From positions 1 through 63,731 of IMG/VR virus record IMGVR_UViG_3300033145_001147: a stretch of DNA of 63,731 nucleotides; one strand, written 5' to 3'. The DNA comes from a virus. Shown here piece by piece: positions 7,271 to 15,777 of this stretch. The stretch's first letter is position 1. Each line of letters begins with the position of its first letter. A program made the translations under genes and the position numbers. The notes beneath the pieces were generated by a model. That model worked only from the letters and a program-made list of their open reading frames with translations. It was not told the origin of the DNA and searched no databases.

Positions 7271-8951
7271 ATGTTGAAAGTGAACGAAATTTTTGGACCA
7301 GTTCAACAAGGGGAAGGAAAATCTATAGGTAAAGAGGTAATGTTTCTCCGTTTGGCTGGTTGCAATTTCCATTGTGTTTAACATACTGGACTCAATGGTT
7401 CTAGCATTATTCGTAAATTTTAACAATTAAATAATCATATCTTTTTAGGGCTTGTTAATCAATGCAAATTACAATATAATAAACATATGGTAATTTGTAA
7501 AATTTGTAATCAGAAATATCATTACATAAATAATACTCATTTGAAGAAACATAATCTTACTATGAAAGAGTATATTAATTTATATGGTAATGATATTAAA
7601 AGTTCTGAATATAAGAAAAAAGCATATAAAAATCATTCTACAACAATGAGTAGATTGCGACTTAATGGTATTGTAAAACCGAAACCAATGTCGTTGATTC
7701 GGCGTAAACAAACTTCACAGAGGATGAAGTTAAATAACCCAATGAAAAATCCTGAAACTGCTAAGAAAGTTTCTCAAAAATTGAAAGGAAGAAAATCGTA
7801 TGATAGAACAATTGAACATAGATTATTACAAAGTAAACAAAAAATTGGGAAGTTAAATCCTAGATGGGTAGAAGGTATTAAGCCAAATCGGGGGTGGGGT
7901 TTTTATAAGATATGGAAACCTTATAGAAATAAAGCATTGGAACGAGATAAAAATAGGTGTGTTGATTGTGGTATGACAAACAAATTTCATTTAGAGACAT
8001 ATGGTAAAAGTTTGCATGTTCATCACATTATCCCGTATCGTATTTCTAAAGATAATTCAATCCGTAATTTAGTTACTTTATGTGTGAATTGTCATATGAA
8101 AAGAGAGCAAAAATTGATTAACAAAAACTAAAGAATATAATTATTTAATTAATGAATAATAGATTGGAAAGAATAAAATCTTCTCTGATTACTTGGAACC
8201 CTAAGTTATATTAAATTATAATAAGGCAACCAGAGGCAAGTTAATTTCAAATGAAATTAGGATAGCCGCAGAGACTAAGCGAGAGGACACTTAAAATAAG
8301 TGATGCGATAGTCCGACACTCTTGGAAACAAGAGACAACAAATTGTGGTGTGATACACCTTATACTTGGAATTGGGTTGGAACAAAATTCAAACATCCCA
8401 AAAAGTTTGAAATAGATGATGAGGTTCATAAAATGACTTACAGTGAGGTTATTTTAGAACTTATTCATTTAGATAATCATGTTAAATCTTTGGTTATCTC
8501 TGGCGGAGAACCTCTCCTTCAGCAAAAAAACCTTATTCCTTTATTGGAAGTTTTGAAAAGTGCTGGTTGGTGGATTGAAATTGAAACTAATGGGACGATT
8601 TTACCTTTAGATGAGATTTTTAATCTTACTGACCAATTCAATTGTTCGCCTAAACTTTTCAATTCAGGTAATCCTGAAAAAATGAGGATTAGACCTAAAG
8701 TATTAAGGGCTTTGGCTCAAAACAAAAAATCTACTTTTAAGTTTGTTGTAAGTTGTAAAGATGATATTTCTGAAATATTGGCTATGATAGAAAATTTCAA
8801 TATGAAACAAGTATATCTTATGCCTTTAGGAATGACTCCTGACCAACTTGAACAAACCAGAGAGATAACTAAAAGGTTGTGTGTGCAATATAACCTAAAC
8901 TTCTCTGACAGGCTACATATTGTCAAATATGGAGACAAGAGAGGTGTATAA
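7271..8951 (+). CDS. queE: 7-carboxy-7-deazaguanine synthase QueE (split by a group I intron)
   Basis: Radical SAM enzyme converting 6-carboxytetrahydropterin to 7-carboxy-7-deazaguanine. Exons 7271-7378 and 8346-8951; joining them gives ...LAGCNFHCV|WCDTPYTWNW, with the CxxxCxxC [4Fe-4S] motif created across the splice junction. SGGEPLLQQ (radical SAM GGE motif) follows, and the spliced protein is about 237 residues, normal for the family. A GGGGGTGG purine tract lies 7-14 nt before the ATG, better than most starts here. Exon 1 alone stops at TAA 7379. First of two neighbouring preQ0 genes (queE, queD). Confidence 0.93.
7379..8345 (+). mobile_element. Group I intron in queE
   Basis: P1 is visible. 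Exon bases 7369-7378 (CCATTGTGTT) pair with an internal guide at 7389-7398 (GACTCAATGG) with one mismatch, leaving the required U.G wobble at the splice site. The 3' part carries a core-like region (8223-8340) with GACTAAGCG and GATAGTCCGACACTC, typical of P3/P7 in phage introns, and ends in G before the exon. An HNH endonuclease lies between P1 and the core. Confidence 0.88.
7487..8131 (+). CDS. HNH homing endonuclease in the queE intron
   Basis: 214 residues. An N-terminal zinc-finger-like CKICNQKY...HLKKH is followed by a basic DNA-binding region with a NUMOD-like KKVSQKLKGRK segment. The C-terminal HNH nuclease comprises CVDCG, HVHHIIPYR, NLVTLCVNCH. It is encoded inside the group I intron, between P1 and the catalytic core, and should promote intron homing into intron-less queE. 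Confidence 0.9.
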   Translation: MVICKICNQKYHYINNTHLKKHNLTMKEYINLYGNDIKSSEYKKKAYKNHSTTMSRLRLNGIVKPKPMSLIRRKQTSQRMKLNNPMKNPETAKKVSQKLKGRKSYDRTIEHRLLQSKQKIGKLNPRWVEGIKPNRGWGFYKIWKPYRNKALERDKNRCVDCGMTNKFHLETYGKSLHVHHIIPYRISKDNSIRNLVTLCVNCHMKREQKLINKN

Positions 8952-8958
8952 TTGTGAG

Positions 8959-8997
8959 GGTGGTTGCTTTTATGGAGCCACCTGAACAATTTTTTTT
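8959..8997 (+). terminator. Probable terminator after queE
   Basis: GGTGGTT (8959-8965) pairs with GAGCCACC (8975-8982, one bulge/wobble), followed a few bases later by a run of eight T (990-997). The T-run is not immediately adjacent, so efficiency is uncertain. Confidence 0.5.
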
Positions 8998-9024
8998 ATT
9001 ATTAAAATTTAATCAAATAAAAAA

Positions 9025-9486
9025 ATGATAACAATAGAAAAAGAGATTGGACTTGACTATGCTCATAGATTACTAAACCATGAATCGTTATGTAGTAATT
9101 TACATGGTCATAGAGCGAGAATTCTTATCGGGATTGAAGGGGAATTAATTACAAAAGGGAGTAGTCAGGATATGGTAATTGATTTTAAAGATTTAAAACA
9201 AATTCTTAATGAAAAAATAATGAGTCAGTTAGACCATACTTGTATTGCTTCAGTTGAAGATAAAATTTTATCAGATTTTTTAATCCAAAATAATCAAAGG
9301 TATTTGATAATTAGAGGAATGCCTACTGCAGAGAATTTAGCAAAATGGTGTTTTGATGAGATTAAAGAAGATATAGAAAAATTAGGTTGTAAGGTTGCTT
9401 ATGTTAAGTTTTATGAAACTCCGACGAGTGAAGCAATTTATACAAAAGAAATGGATAATGAAGAAATCGGTAGATTTGTGAGATAG
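9025..9486 (+). CDS. queD: 6-carboxytetrahydropterin synthase QueD
   Basis: A 153-residue T-fold enzyme of the PTPS/QueD family. Zinc ligands are the His of DYAHRL (about residue 14) and the two of LHGH (about residues 28-30), with the catalytic Cys in ESLCSNLHGH just before. The HT dyad (LDHTCIAS), PTAENLAKW and the ending YETPTSEAIY are also family-typical. It uses dihydroneopterin triphosphate from FolE (31043) and feeds QueE. Length is normal for the family. Confidence 0.95.
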   Translation: MITIEKEIGLDYAHRLLNHESLCSNLHGHRARILIGIEGELITKGSSQDMVIDFKDLKQILNEKIMSQLDHTCIASVEDKILSDFLIQNNQRYLIIRGMPTAENLAKWCFDEIKEDIEKLGCKVAYVKFYETPTSEAIYTKEMDNEEIGRFVR

Positions 9487-9610
9487 AATTGAGAGTAGAA
9501 CATATTGTAATTCAAGCAAAATTAAGTTTTAACAAAAGTATAGTTGTTTCTTATACCTTTTATTATGTTTGAATATAAAATTTGTTAAATCAAAGAAATT
9601 ACAAAAAAAG

Positions 9611-9656
9611 TTATCCACACTTGCTACTTGTAAAACAATTATAACTCATATATAAT
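9611..9656 (+). promoter_or_regulatory. Promoter with DnaA-box-like element (site 3)
   Basis: TTATCCACA (9611-9619), 8 nt gap, TTGTAA (9628-9633), 17 bp, TATAAT (9651-9656). The first start codon (9663) is only 6 nt downstream of the -10, so that gene would be nearly leaderless. Confidence 0.85.
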
Positions 9657-9662
9657 AACAAT

Positions 9663-9860
9663 ATGATTAAGCAATTGAAATTTTTTATAGAAGATGAAAT
9701 GGGAAAGTTAGACTATGATTATAAACCTGATAAAACTTGGGGAAGGTTAGATGTTGATGAAGTCGAAAAATTAAAACTTGACGAAGATGAAGTTTTCTTT
9801 AATTGTCCAGAATGTGATAATAAATTACCAAAGGCATTAGTAAATTGCTTAAATATATAA
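9663..9860 (+). CDS. Small acidic protein with one CxxC (65 aa)
   Basis: 65 residues, acidic, with a single CPECDNKLP near the C-terminus. No family recognised. The ATG is so close to the -10 that the mRNA would be leaderless or start within a few bases. Confidence 0.55.
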   Translation: MIKQLKFFIEDEMGKLDYDYKPDKTWGRLDVDEVEKLKLDEDEVFFNCPECDNKLPKALVNCLNI

Positions 9861-9862
9861 TC

Positions 9863-10042
9863 ATGAAAATAGAAAAAATACAATGTAGCAAATGTAAAAA
9901 ACAATTTACTTCTAAAAAAATATATAAATTTTCTTGGAGATATAATGATAAGGTAAAAATTTATAATGTAAGCAAAAGAAAATGGATTCACACAGGATAT
10001 TATTTTCTTTGTAAAAAATGCCTTGATAAAATTATTAAATAA
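9863..10042 (+). CDS. Small zinc-ribbon-like protein (59 aa)
   Basis: Start at ATG 9863; the upstream in-frame ATG overlaps the preceding gene. It has CSKCKKQF near the N-terminus and LCKKCLDKII near the C-terminus, giving a four-Cys zinc site in a very basic protein. Function unknown. Confidence 0.6.
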   Translation: MKIEKIQCSKCKKQFTSKKIYKFSWRYNDKVKIYNVSKRKWIHTGYYFLCKKCLDKIIK

Positions 10043-10043
10043 A

Positions 10044-10328
10044 ATGGATGAATTAGATAAAAAAATAAATAAACTTTTAGAATATTTAGATATTCAAGAA
10101 GACCCACAAAGACCAGGACTTTATCTTACTAAAGATGGTTCAGAAAGTTTAACTTTACTTAAAATAAGGATTCGTAAAATATTAGGATTTGATAAAAGAT
10201 GTTCTGTTTGTCATCAATATAAAATGAAATATGATTTAAGTCTAATTGAGAATACAGACAAGGAAATTTGCCAGGATTGTTTAGAGAAGGTTATGAGTGG
10301 AAATATAAAAATTAATGAAGATTTATAA
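10044..10328 (+). CDS. Small protein with zinc-binding Cys pairs (94 aa)
   Basis: Start at ATG 10044, directly after the preceding stop. The N-terminus is helical, and CSVCHQYKM and ICQDCLEKV pairs about 25 residues apart suggest a zinc-binding hairpin. No family recognised. Confidence 0.6.
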   Translation: MDELDKKINKLLEYLDIQEDPQRPGLYLTKDGSESLTLLKIRIRKILGFDKRCSVCHQYKMKYDLSLIENTDKEICQDCLEKVMSGNIKINEDL

Positions 10329-10354
10329 AATTAACAATTAATGAAAATGTAATT

Positions 10355-10954
10355 ATGAAAATGTATTTTGATGGGGCGTGTTCAAAAAATCCTGGAGGAA
10401 TAAGCACTTGGGGGGCAGTAATTTATGATGTTGGTGGTCGTATTTATGAGATAAAAGGAGTAGTAGATACTCCCCAAATTTCAACTAATAATGTTGCTGA
10501 ATATCATGGATTGATTGAAGCAATTAAGTTTATAAAAAAACACCGTTCTTGTTTGCCTAAAATTGAAGTTTTTGGGGATAGTTTATTAGTTATAAATATG
10601 GCATCAAAAAAATGGGGCTGGAAAAAAGGAAGATATAATCCACACCCAGATAAATTACATTTGAAAAAATTATTGGAAGAATTACATGAACTAACTAAAG
10701 GAATGATGATTACATATAACTGGGTGCCTCGCGAGCAAAATGAAATTGCAGATAGATTATCTAAAGAAGCTTTAGAAGAATATAAAAAACCAAAAGAAGA
10801 AGAAATTAATATTCCATTAGCAATAAATGATTTTTTGAAAAAATTACCAGTAGAAGAATTAATGGGAAGTGATGGAATAGATGAAGTTGGAGATTCAATT
10901 TTTATGTTTGAATTTAAGTATAAAGGGGAAAATTATACAATTACTTTTAAGTAA
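10355..10954 (+). CDS. rnhA: Ribonuclease HI
   Basis: 199 residues. The RNase H fold carries the DEDD metal-binding residues in order: FDGAC (Asp about 6), NNVAEYHGL (Glu), VFGDSLL (Asp), and NEIADRLSKEA (Asp). After about residue 145 there is an extra C-terminal domain of about 55 residues with an acidic linker that is not part of the standard enzyme. Likely removes RNA primers or R-loops during phage replication. The promoter at 10958 lies just after its stop. Confidence 0.9.
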   Translation: MKMYFDGACSKNPGGISTWGAVIYDVGGRIYEIKGVVDTPQISTNNVAEYHGLIEAIKFIKKHRSCLPKIEVFGDSLLVINMASKKWGWKKGRYNPHPDKLHLKKLLEELHELTKGMMITYNWVPREQNEIADRLSKEALEEYKKPKEEEINIPLAINDFLKKLPVEELMGSDGIDEVGDSIFMFEFKYKGENYTITFK

Positions 10955-10957
10955 GAG

Positions 10958-11002
10958 TTATCCACACTTTTACTTGATTTTATTAGTTATATAATATATA
11001 AT
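10958..11002 (+). promoter_or_regulatory. Promoter with DnaA-box-like element (site 4)
   Basis: TTATCCACA (10958-10966), 7 nt gap, TTGATT (10974-10979), 17 bp, TATAAT (10997-11002). Drives the operon beginning at 11040. Confidence 0.87.
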
Positions 11003-11039
11003 ACATATAAGAGTTAATTAATAATTAATTAAAAATTAA

Positions 11040-11423
11040 ATGAAACAATATACTAAAGAACAAAAAAATAAATATTTTAAGAATTTAAGAGAAAGATGGG
11101 CTACATCAAAAGTATTAGCAGATAAAGATGATACTGTCAAAGCTTTATATAATGAAGTTGGTGGTGATTTTAGTTATTACAGTTTTTATTGGACTTTAAT
11201 GGATATGAAAAGTTTAGAATTAGAAGGTATTCCATATGTGGATACAAAAACTTTTAAGGGTTGGAAAGATGCAGGATTTATGGTTAAAAAAGGTGAAAAG
11301 TCAAAATTGTCAGGAATAACTTGGTTGCCAGTTAAGGATAAAGAAGGTGAAGAAACAGAATATTTGATTCCAAAAGAATATAAATTATTTCATACAAGTC
11401 AGGTGGAGGAATTAAAAAAGTAA
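11040..11423 (+). CDS. ArdC N-terminal-like protein (127 aa)
   Basis: Contains FKGWKDAGFMVKKGEKS followed by ITWLPVKDKEGEE and KLFHTSQVEEL, the pattern of the ssDNA-binding N-terminal domain of ArdC/TraC-type antirestriction proteins (DUF1738-like). The metallopeptidase half of ArdC is absent, so this is a single-domain version. A role in protecting or handling ssDNA is inferred from the family. Followed by another small gene with 1 nt spacing. Confidence 0.65.
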   Translation: MKQYTKEQKNKYFKNLRERWATSKVLADKDDTVKALYNEVGGDFSYYSFYWTLMDMKSLELEGIPYVDTKTFKGWKDAGFMVKKGEKSKLSGITWLPVKDKEGEETEYLIPKEYKLFHTSQVEELKK

Positions 11424-11424
11424 T

Positions 11425-11631
11425 ATGATAATAAAAGATTTAATAAAAATGTTATTAGCAGTAGGAGATGATAATGCAGTAGTTCATATAGCATCAGATG
11501 AGGAAGGGAATAGTTATGGAGATGTTTCAAAATATTCAATGAACACAAAATTAAAAAAGACAGGGGGAGAATGTATAGTGTTATTTCCAAAAGGTTATTA
11601 TGATGATGAAGTATATGAACGCGAAGAATAA
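11425..11631 (+). CDS. Small phage hypothetical protein (68 aa)
   Basis: 68 residues beginning MIIKDLIKMLLAVGDDNAVV with IASDEEGNSYGDVSKY. This 'IASDEEGN' type is common among short phage proteins of unknown function. Acidic, probably soluble. Confidence 0.6.
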   Translation: MIIKDLIKMLLAVGDDNAVVHIASDEEGNSYGDVSKYSMNTKLKKTGGECIVLFPKGYYDDEVYEREE

Positions 11632-11664
11632 AAAACAATTTTAATAATTAATCAAATAAATATT

Positions 11665-12249
11665 ATGGGACAATATTTTAAGCCAGTCAACATAGATAAA
11701 AAAGAATGGATTTATACTCACCGTTTCAAACAACAAGGAATGAAATTAATGGAACATTCTTATATTGGAAATCCTTTTGTAGAAGCAGTTGAAATTCTTC
11801 TAACAAAATATGGACCTTGGTATAAATGTAGTTTTGTTTGGGCGGGAGATTATGCTGATGTTGAAAAAGAAACGATGGTAAAAGGAAATGAAGATAGTGG
11901 AGAAAATCTTTTTCATATAGTTGATGAAGAAAAAGGGATTGAATCTATTGCTCCTTACGAAATAGACAAAATTAAAGAAAAAAATAAAATTGATTTGAAA
12001 GATTATCCTTTTATTGTAAACCATACTGAAGGATATTATGTAGATAAAAGAAATGTTAAGGAATTTGAAGATGGTTGGAAAATACATCCTTTACCTTTAT
12101 TGACTTGTGAAGGAAATGGTAGGGGTGGGGGAGATTATAAAAGTGAAAATGATGAAAGTTTAATAGGTCTATGGTCGAGAGATTCTATTTCAATAGAAAA
12201 AGAAATTCCAAAAGGATATAAAGAATTAGAAGTTAATTTTAGAGAATAA
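11665..12249 (+). CDS. Conserved hypothetical protein (194 aa)
   Basis: Starts MGQYFKPVNIDKKEWIYTH, and contains LMEHSYIGNPFVEAVE and VWAGDYAD, a recognisable conserved hypothetical type in phages and bacteria without a known activity. The C-terminal half has a Gly-rich NGRGGGDYKSEND loop followed by IGLWSRDSISIE. No catalytic motif can be assigned. Confidence 0.65.
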   Translation: MGQYFKPVNIDKKEWIYTHRFKQQGMKLMEHSYIGNPFVEAVEILLTKYGPWYKCSFVWAGDYADVEKETMVKGNEDSGENLFHIVDEEKGIESIAPYEIDKIKEKNKIDLKDYPFIVNHTEGYYVDKRNVKEFEDGWKIHPLPLLTCEGNGRGGGDYKSENDESLIGLWSRDSISIEKEIPKGYKELEVNFRE

Positions 12250-12250
12250 T

Positions 12251-12433
12251 ATGAAAAAAGATATGGCAGATGTTTGTGAAGAAGCTCATAGATTAACGGT
12301 TGAGGAATGTGAAAAAAAAGATATTGAATTAGATATAAATAAAGATGAATATGGAGATGAAGTAATATATACAGAGGAAGCACAAGAAATATTTAATAAA
12401 TATTTTGATAAAATAGTTGAGAATAATAATTAA
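12251..12433 (+). CDS. Small acidic protein (60 aa)
   Basis: A 60-residue strongly acidic helical protein starting 1 nt after the previous stop. No family recognised. Confidence 0.5.
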   Translation: MKKDMADVCEEAHRLTVEECEKKDIELDINKDEYGDEVIYTEEAQEIFNKYFDKIVENNN

Positions 12434-12463
12434 AATTAAAAATTAATTAATTAAATAAATATT

Positions 12464-13750
12464 ATGGTAGAAAATAAGGGATATATAAAAATTGAAAATA
12501 AAGGAGAGATTGATATTCAAGCTCTTACATTATTGGGAGCAACAAATAAAAGGGGTGATAGTTCAAAAATTGGATATTTTGGTTCAGGATTAAAATATGC
12601 AATAGCTGTTTTATTGAAATTCAAAATTCCGATTATTATCTATTCGGGGGAAAAAGAAATTAAAATAACAACTGTTAGAAAAGATTTTAGAGGAGAAAAG
12701 TTTGATGTTATTAAAGTTAATGGGAAACTTACGAGTTTAACAACAGAAATGGGTCCTGATTGGGAGGCTTGGTTTGCTGTTAGGGAAATTTATTGTAATG
12801 CTTTAGATGAATTGGGTTCTAATTTAGGAATTGCAGGAGAACCAAAAGGTAAAAAAGGTTATACAAATGTTTTTGTTAAATTTGCTCCAGAGTTAGATAA
12901 TTTATTTTCTCATTGGAATGAATATTTTTCAGAAAAAAGAGATGATTTAATTTGTGAAGATTCAATGAAAAGCACAAGAATGTTTTTAGGAAATTCTAAA
13001 AAATTTATTATATACAGAAAAGGAATAAGATGTCATATAAGTAATGAAAAATGTTTGTATCATTATGATTTAGATTGGGTAGATATTAATGAAAGTAGAA
13101 CAATTAAAGATATGTGGGATTTGGAATATCATTTACCTGCTAAAGTAGCTGATTGTGCCAATACTAAAGTTATAAGAAATATTTTTGATAATTATAAAGA
13201 TACTTATGAAGGAGATATGAAATGGCATTATGCTAATAGATTTAATGAAGCTTGGTTGAAAGTTATTGATGGGAGGAAACTTGTTAAATTAGATATTTCA
13301 GGTTTCTTTTTAGATGATATTGCAAAAGGGAATTGTCTTGTTTTGCCAAATTACTTAGTAAGTGCTTTGAAAGATTATTTCGGAAACAAAGTTACAGTAT
13401 TAGGTAGGTCAGACCATACAGATGAAGGGAAAGATGTTAATCCTACAGCAAAACAAGCAGAAGCTCTTGACGATGCCGTTGATTTTCTAAAAAAAGTTTC
13501 TATAGAAATAGAACATCCTATTATTTTACATAATTTTGAAAATGTAAATACTTACGGGCAAGCAAAAGAAGATAAGATATTTATTTCTCCAAAAGCAATA
13601 GACGAAGGAAGGAGATTTTTGATAGCAACAATTTTAGAAGAAGAAACACATCTTACTACTGGGCATAAAGATATGACAAGAGGTTTGCAGAATTATTTAT
13701 TCAATTATATTACTGGTCTTTTAGCAGATAAAATTAATGAAAAATTATGA
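12464..13750 (+). CDS. GHKL-type ATPase domain protein with zincin-like tail (428 aa)
   Basis: The N-terminal 170 residues contain GYFGSGLKYAIAVLL, similar to the G-x-G lid of GHKL (gyrase/Hsp90/MutL) ATPases, and a preceding LGATNKRGDSSKIG segment. REIYCNALDE could supply the N-box (N near the Mg site). Near the C-terminus, TILEEETHLTTGH resembles a metallopeptidase helix but reads EEETH rather than HExxH. Function unknown; a chaperone-like or host-takeover ATPase is possible. The stop overlaps the next start (ATGA). Confidence 0.6.
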   Translation: MVENKGYIKIENKGEIDIQALTLLGATNKRGDSSKIGYFGSGLKYAIAVLLKFKIPIIIYSGEKEIKITTVRKDFRGEKFDVIKVNGKLTSLTTEMGPDWEAWFAVREIYCNALDELGSNLGIAGEPKGKKGYTNVFVKFAPELDNLFSHWNEYFSEKRDDLICEDSMKSTRMFLGNSKKFIIYRKGIRCHISNEKCLYHYDLDWVDINESRTIKDMWDLEYHLPAKVADCANTKVIRNIFDNYKDTYEGDMKWHYANRFNEAWLKVIDGRKLVKLDISGFFLDDIAKGNCLVLPNYLVSALKDYFGNKVTVLGRSDHTDEGKDVNPTAKQAEALDDAVDFLKKVSIEIEHPIILHNFENVNTYGQAKEDKIFISPKAIDEGRRFLIATILEEETHLTTGHKDMTRGLQNYLFNYITGLLADKINEKL

Positions 13751-13968
13751 TAAAAAAATGTCCTCATTGCAATATTGATTTAAAGAAATTTGGAATATAT
13801 CAATTAGAAAATGCAAAAATAAAATATTACATAGATTGGATTAAAAATAAAGGTTATTATTATGGAATTACAATGACAGAACATTCAAAAGAAAACGATT
13901 CTACTTTCCATTGTGCATTTTGTGATAAATTATTAGATTTAGGTGATGAACCATTTATTAATGATTAA
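13747..13968 (+). CDS. Small zinc-binding protein (73 aa)
   Basis: CPHCNIDL at the N-terminus and CAFCDKLL near the C-terminus form a zinc ribbon. It overlaps the ATPase-like gene by 4 nt, suggesting coupled translation and possibly a shared function. No family assigned. Confidence 0.6.
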   Translation: MIKKCPHCNIDLKKFGIYQLENAKIKYYIDWIKNKGYYYGITMTEHSKENDSTFHCAFCDKLLDLGDEPFIND

Positions 13969-13979
13969 TAAAAAATATT

Positions 13980-14348
13980 ATGACACAAGAGTTATTTAAA
14001 AAGGAAATTGAAAAAACATTGAAGCGATTTGATTATGAAATTAAAGATATTGAATGGGAATATTTATTTGAAAAAGAAGACGGTGAAGATATGATTTATA
14101 ATTTAGAGCAAATGGATGTAATATCTTTTGGTGCACATCATAGAAGTAGTGAAATGGATGGGTGGTATCAAATTGAATATTATTCTAAGATAGGCAAAAC
14201 AATTATTTTTGATTATGATTTTCAGGAAAGTTTTGATGATTTCGAAGATTTTGTTAATGTTTTGTGGAATACAGAACAGGCAATTAAGAAGTTTGAAAAG
14301 AGGTTGGAATTATCATTAGAAGATTGTGTAATTGATAAGGATAAATAA
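13980..14348 (+). CDS. Unknown acidic protein (122 aa)
   Basis: 122 residues, acidic and Tyr/Phe-rich (WEYLFEKEDGED, YQIEYYSKIG, FDYDFQESFDDFEDF). No recognised family or motif. It belongs to the operon driven from 10958. Confidence 0.5.
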   Translation: MTQELFKKEIEKTLKRFDYEIKDIEWEYLFEKEDGEDMIYNLEQMDVISFGAHHRSSEMDGWYQIEYYSKIGKTIIFDYDFQESFDDFEDFVNVLWNTEQAIKKFEKRLELSLEDCVIDKDK

Positions 14349-14410
14349 TTAGATGATTTATTATTAAATTAGCGATTGTATGGGAATAAATAATCTTACA
14401 ATATAAAATA

Positions 14411-14824
14411 ATGGGGAGATATTATAATGGGGATATAGAAGGTAAATTTTGGTTTGGAGTTCAATCAAGTGATGATGCTTCATTTTTTGGAGGGAAACAA
14501 GGAGAACCAAATCATATTAATTTCTATTTTAACAAGGATGATTTACTTGATATCAAGAAAGGGTTAAAGGAATGTGAAGAAGAATTAGGAGATTATTTAA
14601 AGAAAATGGATAAGTTTTTTGATGAAAATAATAGTTATAATGATGAACAATTAGCTAAGTATCTAGAAATTCCAATGATAGATAAAAAAGTAGGAAAAGT
14701 TATTTATCAAGAAAATCCTAAAGTAAAAGAATTATTGAAATGGTATGCCAGAAGAATATTAGGTCAAAAAATTCTAAAATGTGTAGAAGAAACAGAGTAT
14801 TGTGAGTTTGAAGCAGAATTATAG
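14411..14824 (+). CDS. Phage hypothetical protein (137 aa)
   Basis: Begins MGRYYNGDIEGKFWFGVQSSDDASFFGG, a pattern I recognise from uncharacterised proteins of mobile elements, followed by acidic helices. No enzymatic motif. Last gene before the promoter at 14832. Confidence 0.6.
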   Translation: MGRYYNGDIEGKFWFGVQSSDDASFFGGKQGEPNHINFYFNKDDLLDIKKGLKECEEELGDYLKKMDKFFDENNSYNDEQLAKYLEIPMIDKKVGKVIYQENPKVKELLKWYARRILGQKILKCVEETEYCEFEAEL

Positions 14825-14831
14825 AATAAAA

Positions 14832-14875
14832 TGTGGATAACTTAACTTGTAAAACAATTAAAAATAATATATAAT
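14832..14875 (+). promoter_or_regulatory. Promoter with inverted DnaA-box-like element (site 5)
   Basis: TGTGGATAA (14832-14840) is the exact reverse complement of TTATCCACA, 6 nt before TTGTAA (14847-14852), 17 bp, TATAAT (14870-14875). It is the only site in the reverse orientation. Confidence 0.82.
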
Positions 14876-14935
14876 ACATATAACAAATAGGTCGAGAAAT
14901 GTATTAATTTAAGTAAAATAAGTATAATTAGCAAA

Positions 14936-15151
14936 ATGACAGAAAATAAAAAAAAGAAAGATTTCTATACGACACAGGAACTTGTAGATGCAGAATGGTT
15001 TCCAATTCGTTCTACTTTAACAGTTAAGAAATTAATTGAAAATGGAACGTTGAAAGCAGTAGACATTAGCACAAGCAAGAATTTCAAAAGGTATAGAATA
15101 TCGAAAGAATCTGCTAAACAATTTATAGAAATGGAAAAAATAAAAGAATAA
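14936..15151 (+). CDS. Excisionase/MerR-like HTH protein (71 aa)
   Basis: 71 residues with FYTTQELVDAEWFPIRSTLT followed by VKKLIENGTLKAVDI and FKRYRISKESAKQFI. This is the winged-HTH layout of helix-turn-helix domain 17/excisionase-type DNA-binding proteins, including the final 'R-Y-R-I-x-x-x' wing. Likely a regulator or architectural protein. First gene after promoter 14832. Confidence 0.72.
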   Translation: MTENKKKKDFYTTQELVDAEWFPIRSTLTVKKLIENGTLKAVDISTSKNFKRYRISKESAKQFIEMEKIKE

Positions 15152-15175
15152 ATTATTTAATAACGAAATAAAATT

Positions 15176-15760
15176 ATGGATTTAAAATGTTTAAATAAAC
15201 AATGTAATAAAACCTTTTCTGTGGTGGCATCTTCCAAAAGAAAATATTGTAGTCAGAAATGTTATTGGGCAGATAAAAAAAGCCGAGGGTTGATTCCGCC
15301 ATCAAGAAAAGGAGCAAAATTAACAATAAAACATAAACAGATATTAAGTAAATATAACAAAGGAAGAATACATAATGACACAATGAGAAAAAAGAGTAGT
15401 ATTGCCAAACTTGGTAAAAATAATCCTATGTATGGCAAAATAGGTGATAAACATCCTAATTGGGTGGGGAATAAAATTAAACATTTTGATAAAAGAATTA
15501 GACATTGTTCTTTATATATTCAATGGCGTTCAAATATTTTTCAGAGAGATGGTTGGATTTGCCAAACTTGTGGTGTAAGGGGTGGTAAATTACAAGTTCA
15601 TCATATCAAATCATTTGCTGAAATTTTACAGAATAATCATATTAAGACTTTTGAACAAGCAATAAATTGTAAAGAATTATGGAATTTAGATAATGGTATT
15701 ACGCTTTGCGAAGATTGTCATAAATTAACACAAAGTTATAAACAAAGAATTATTAAATAA
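15176..15760 (+). CDS. HNH homing endonuclease (194 aa)
   Basis: N-terminal zinc-ribbon CLNKQCNKTF...YCSQKCYW, central NUMOD3-type region (NPMYGKIGDKHPNW), C-terminal HNH: ICQTCGVRG, LQVHHIKSF, NGITLCEDCH. Free-standing, directly upstream of the Cas4-like nuclease gene. No intron signature seen on either side, so it appears to be an intergenic homing gene. Confidence 0.88.
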   Translation: MDLKCLNKQCNKTFSVVASSKRKYCSQKCYWADKKSRGLIPPSRKGAKLTIKHKQILSKYNKGRIHNDTMRKKSSIAKLGKNNPMYGKIGDKHPNWVGNKIKHFDKRIRHCSLYIQWRSNIFQRDGWICQTCGVRGGKLQVHHIKSFAEILQNNHIKTFEQAINCKELWNLDNGITLCEDCHKLTQSYKQRIIK

Positions 15761-15777
15761 AGTATTTAAACAGTAAT

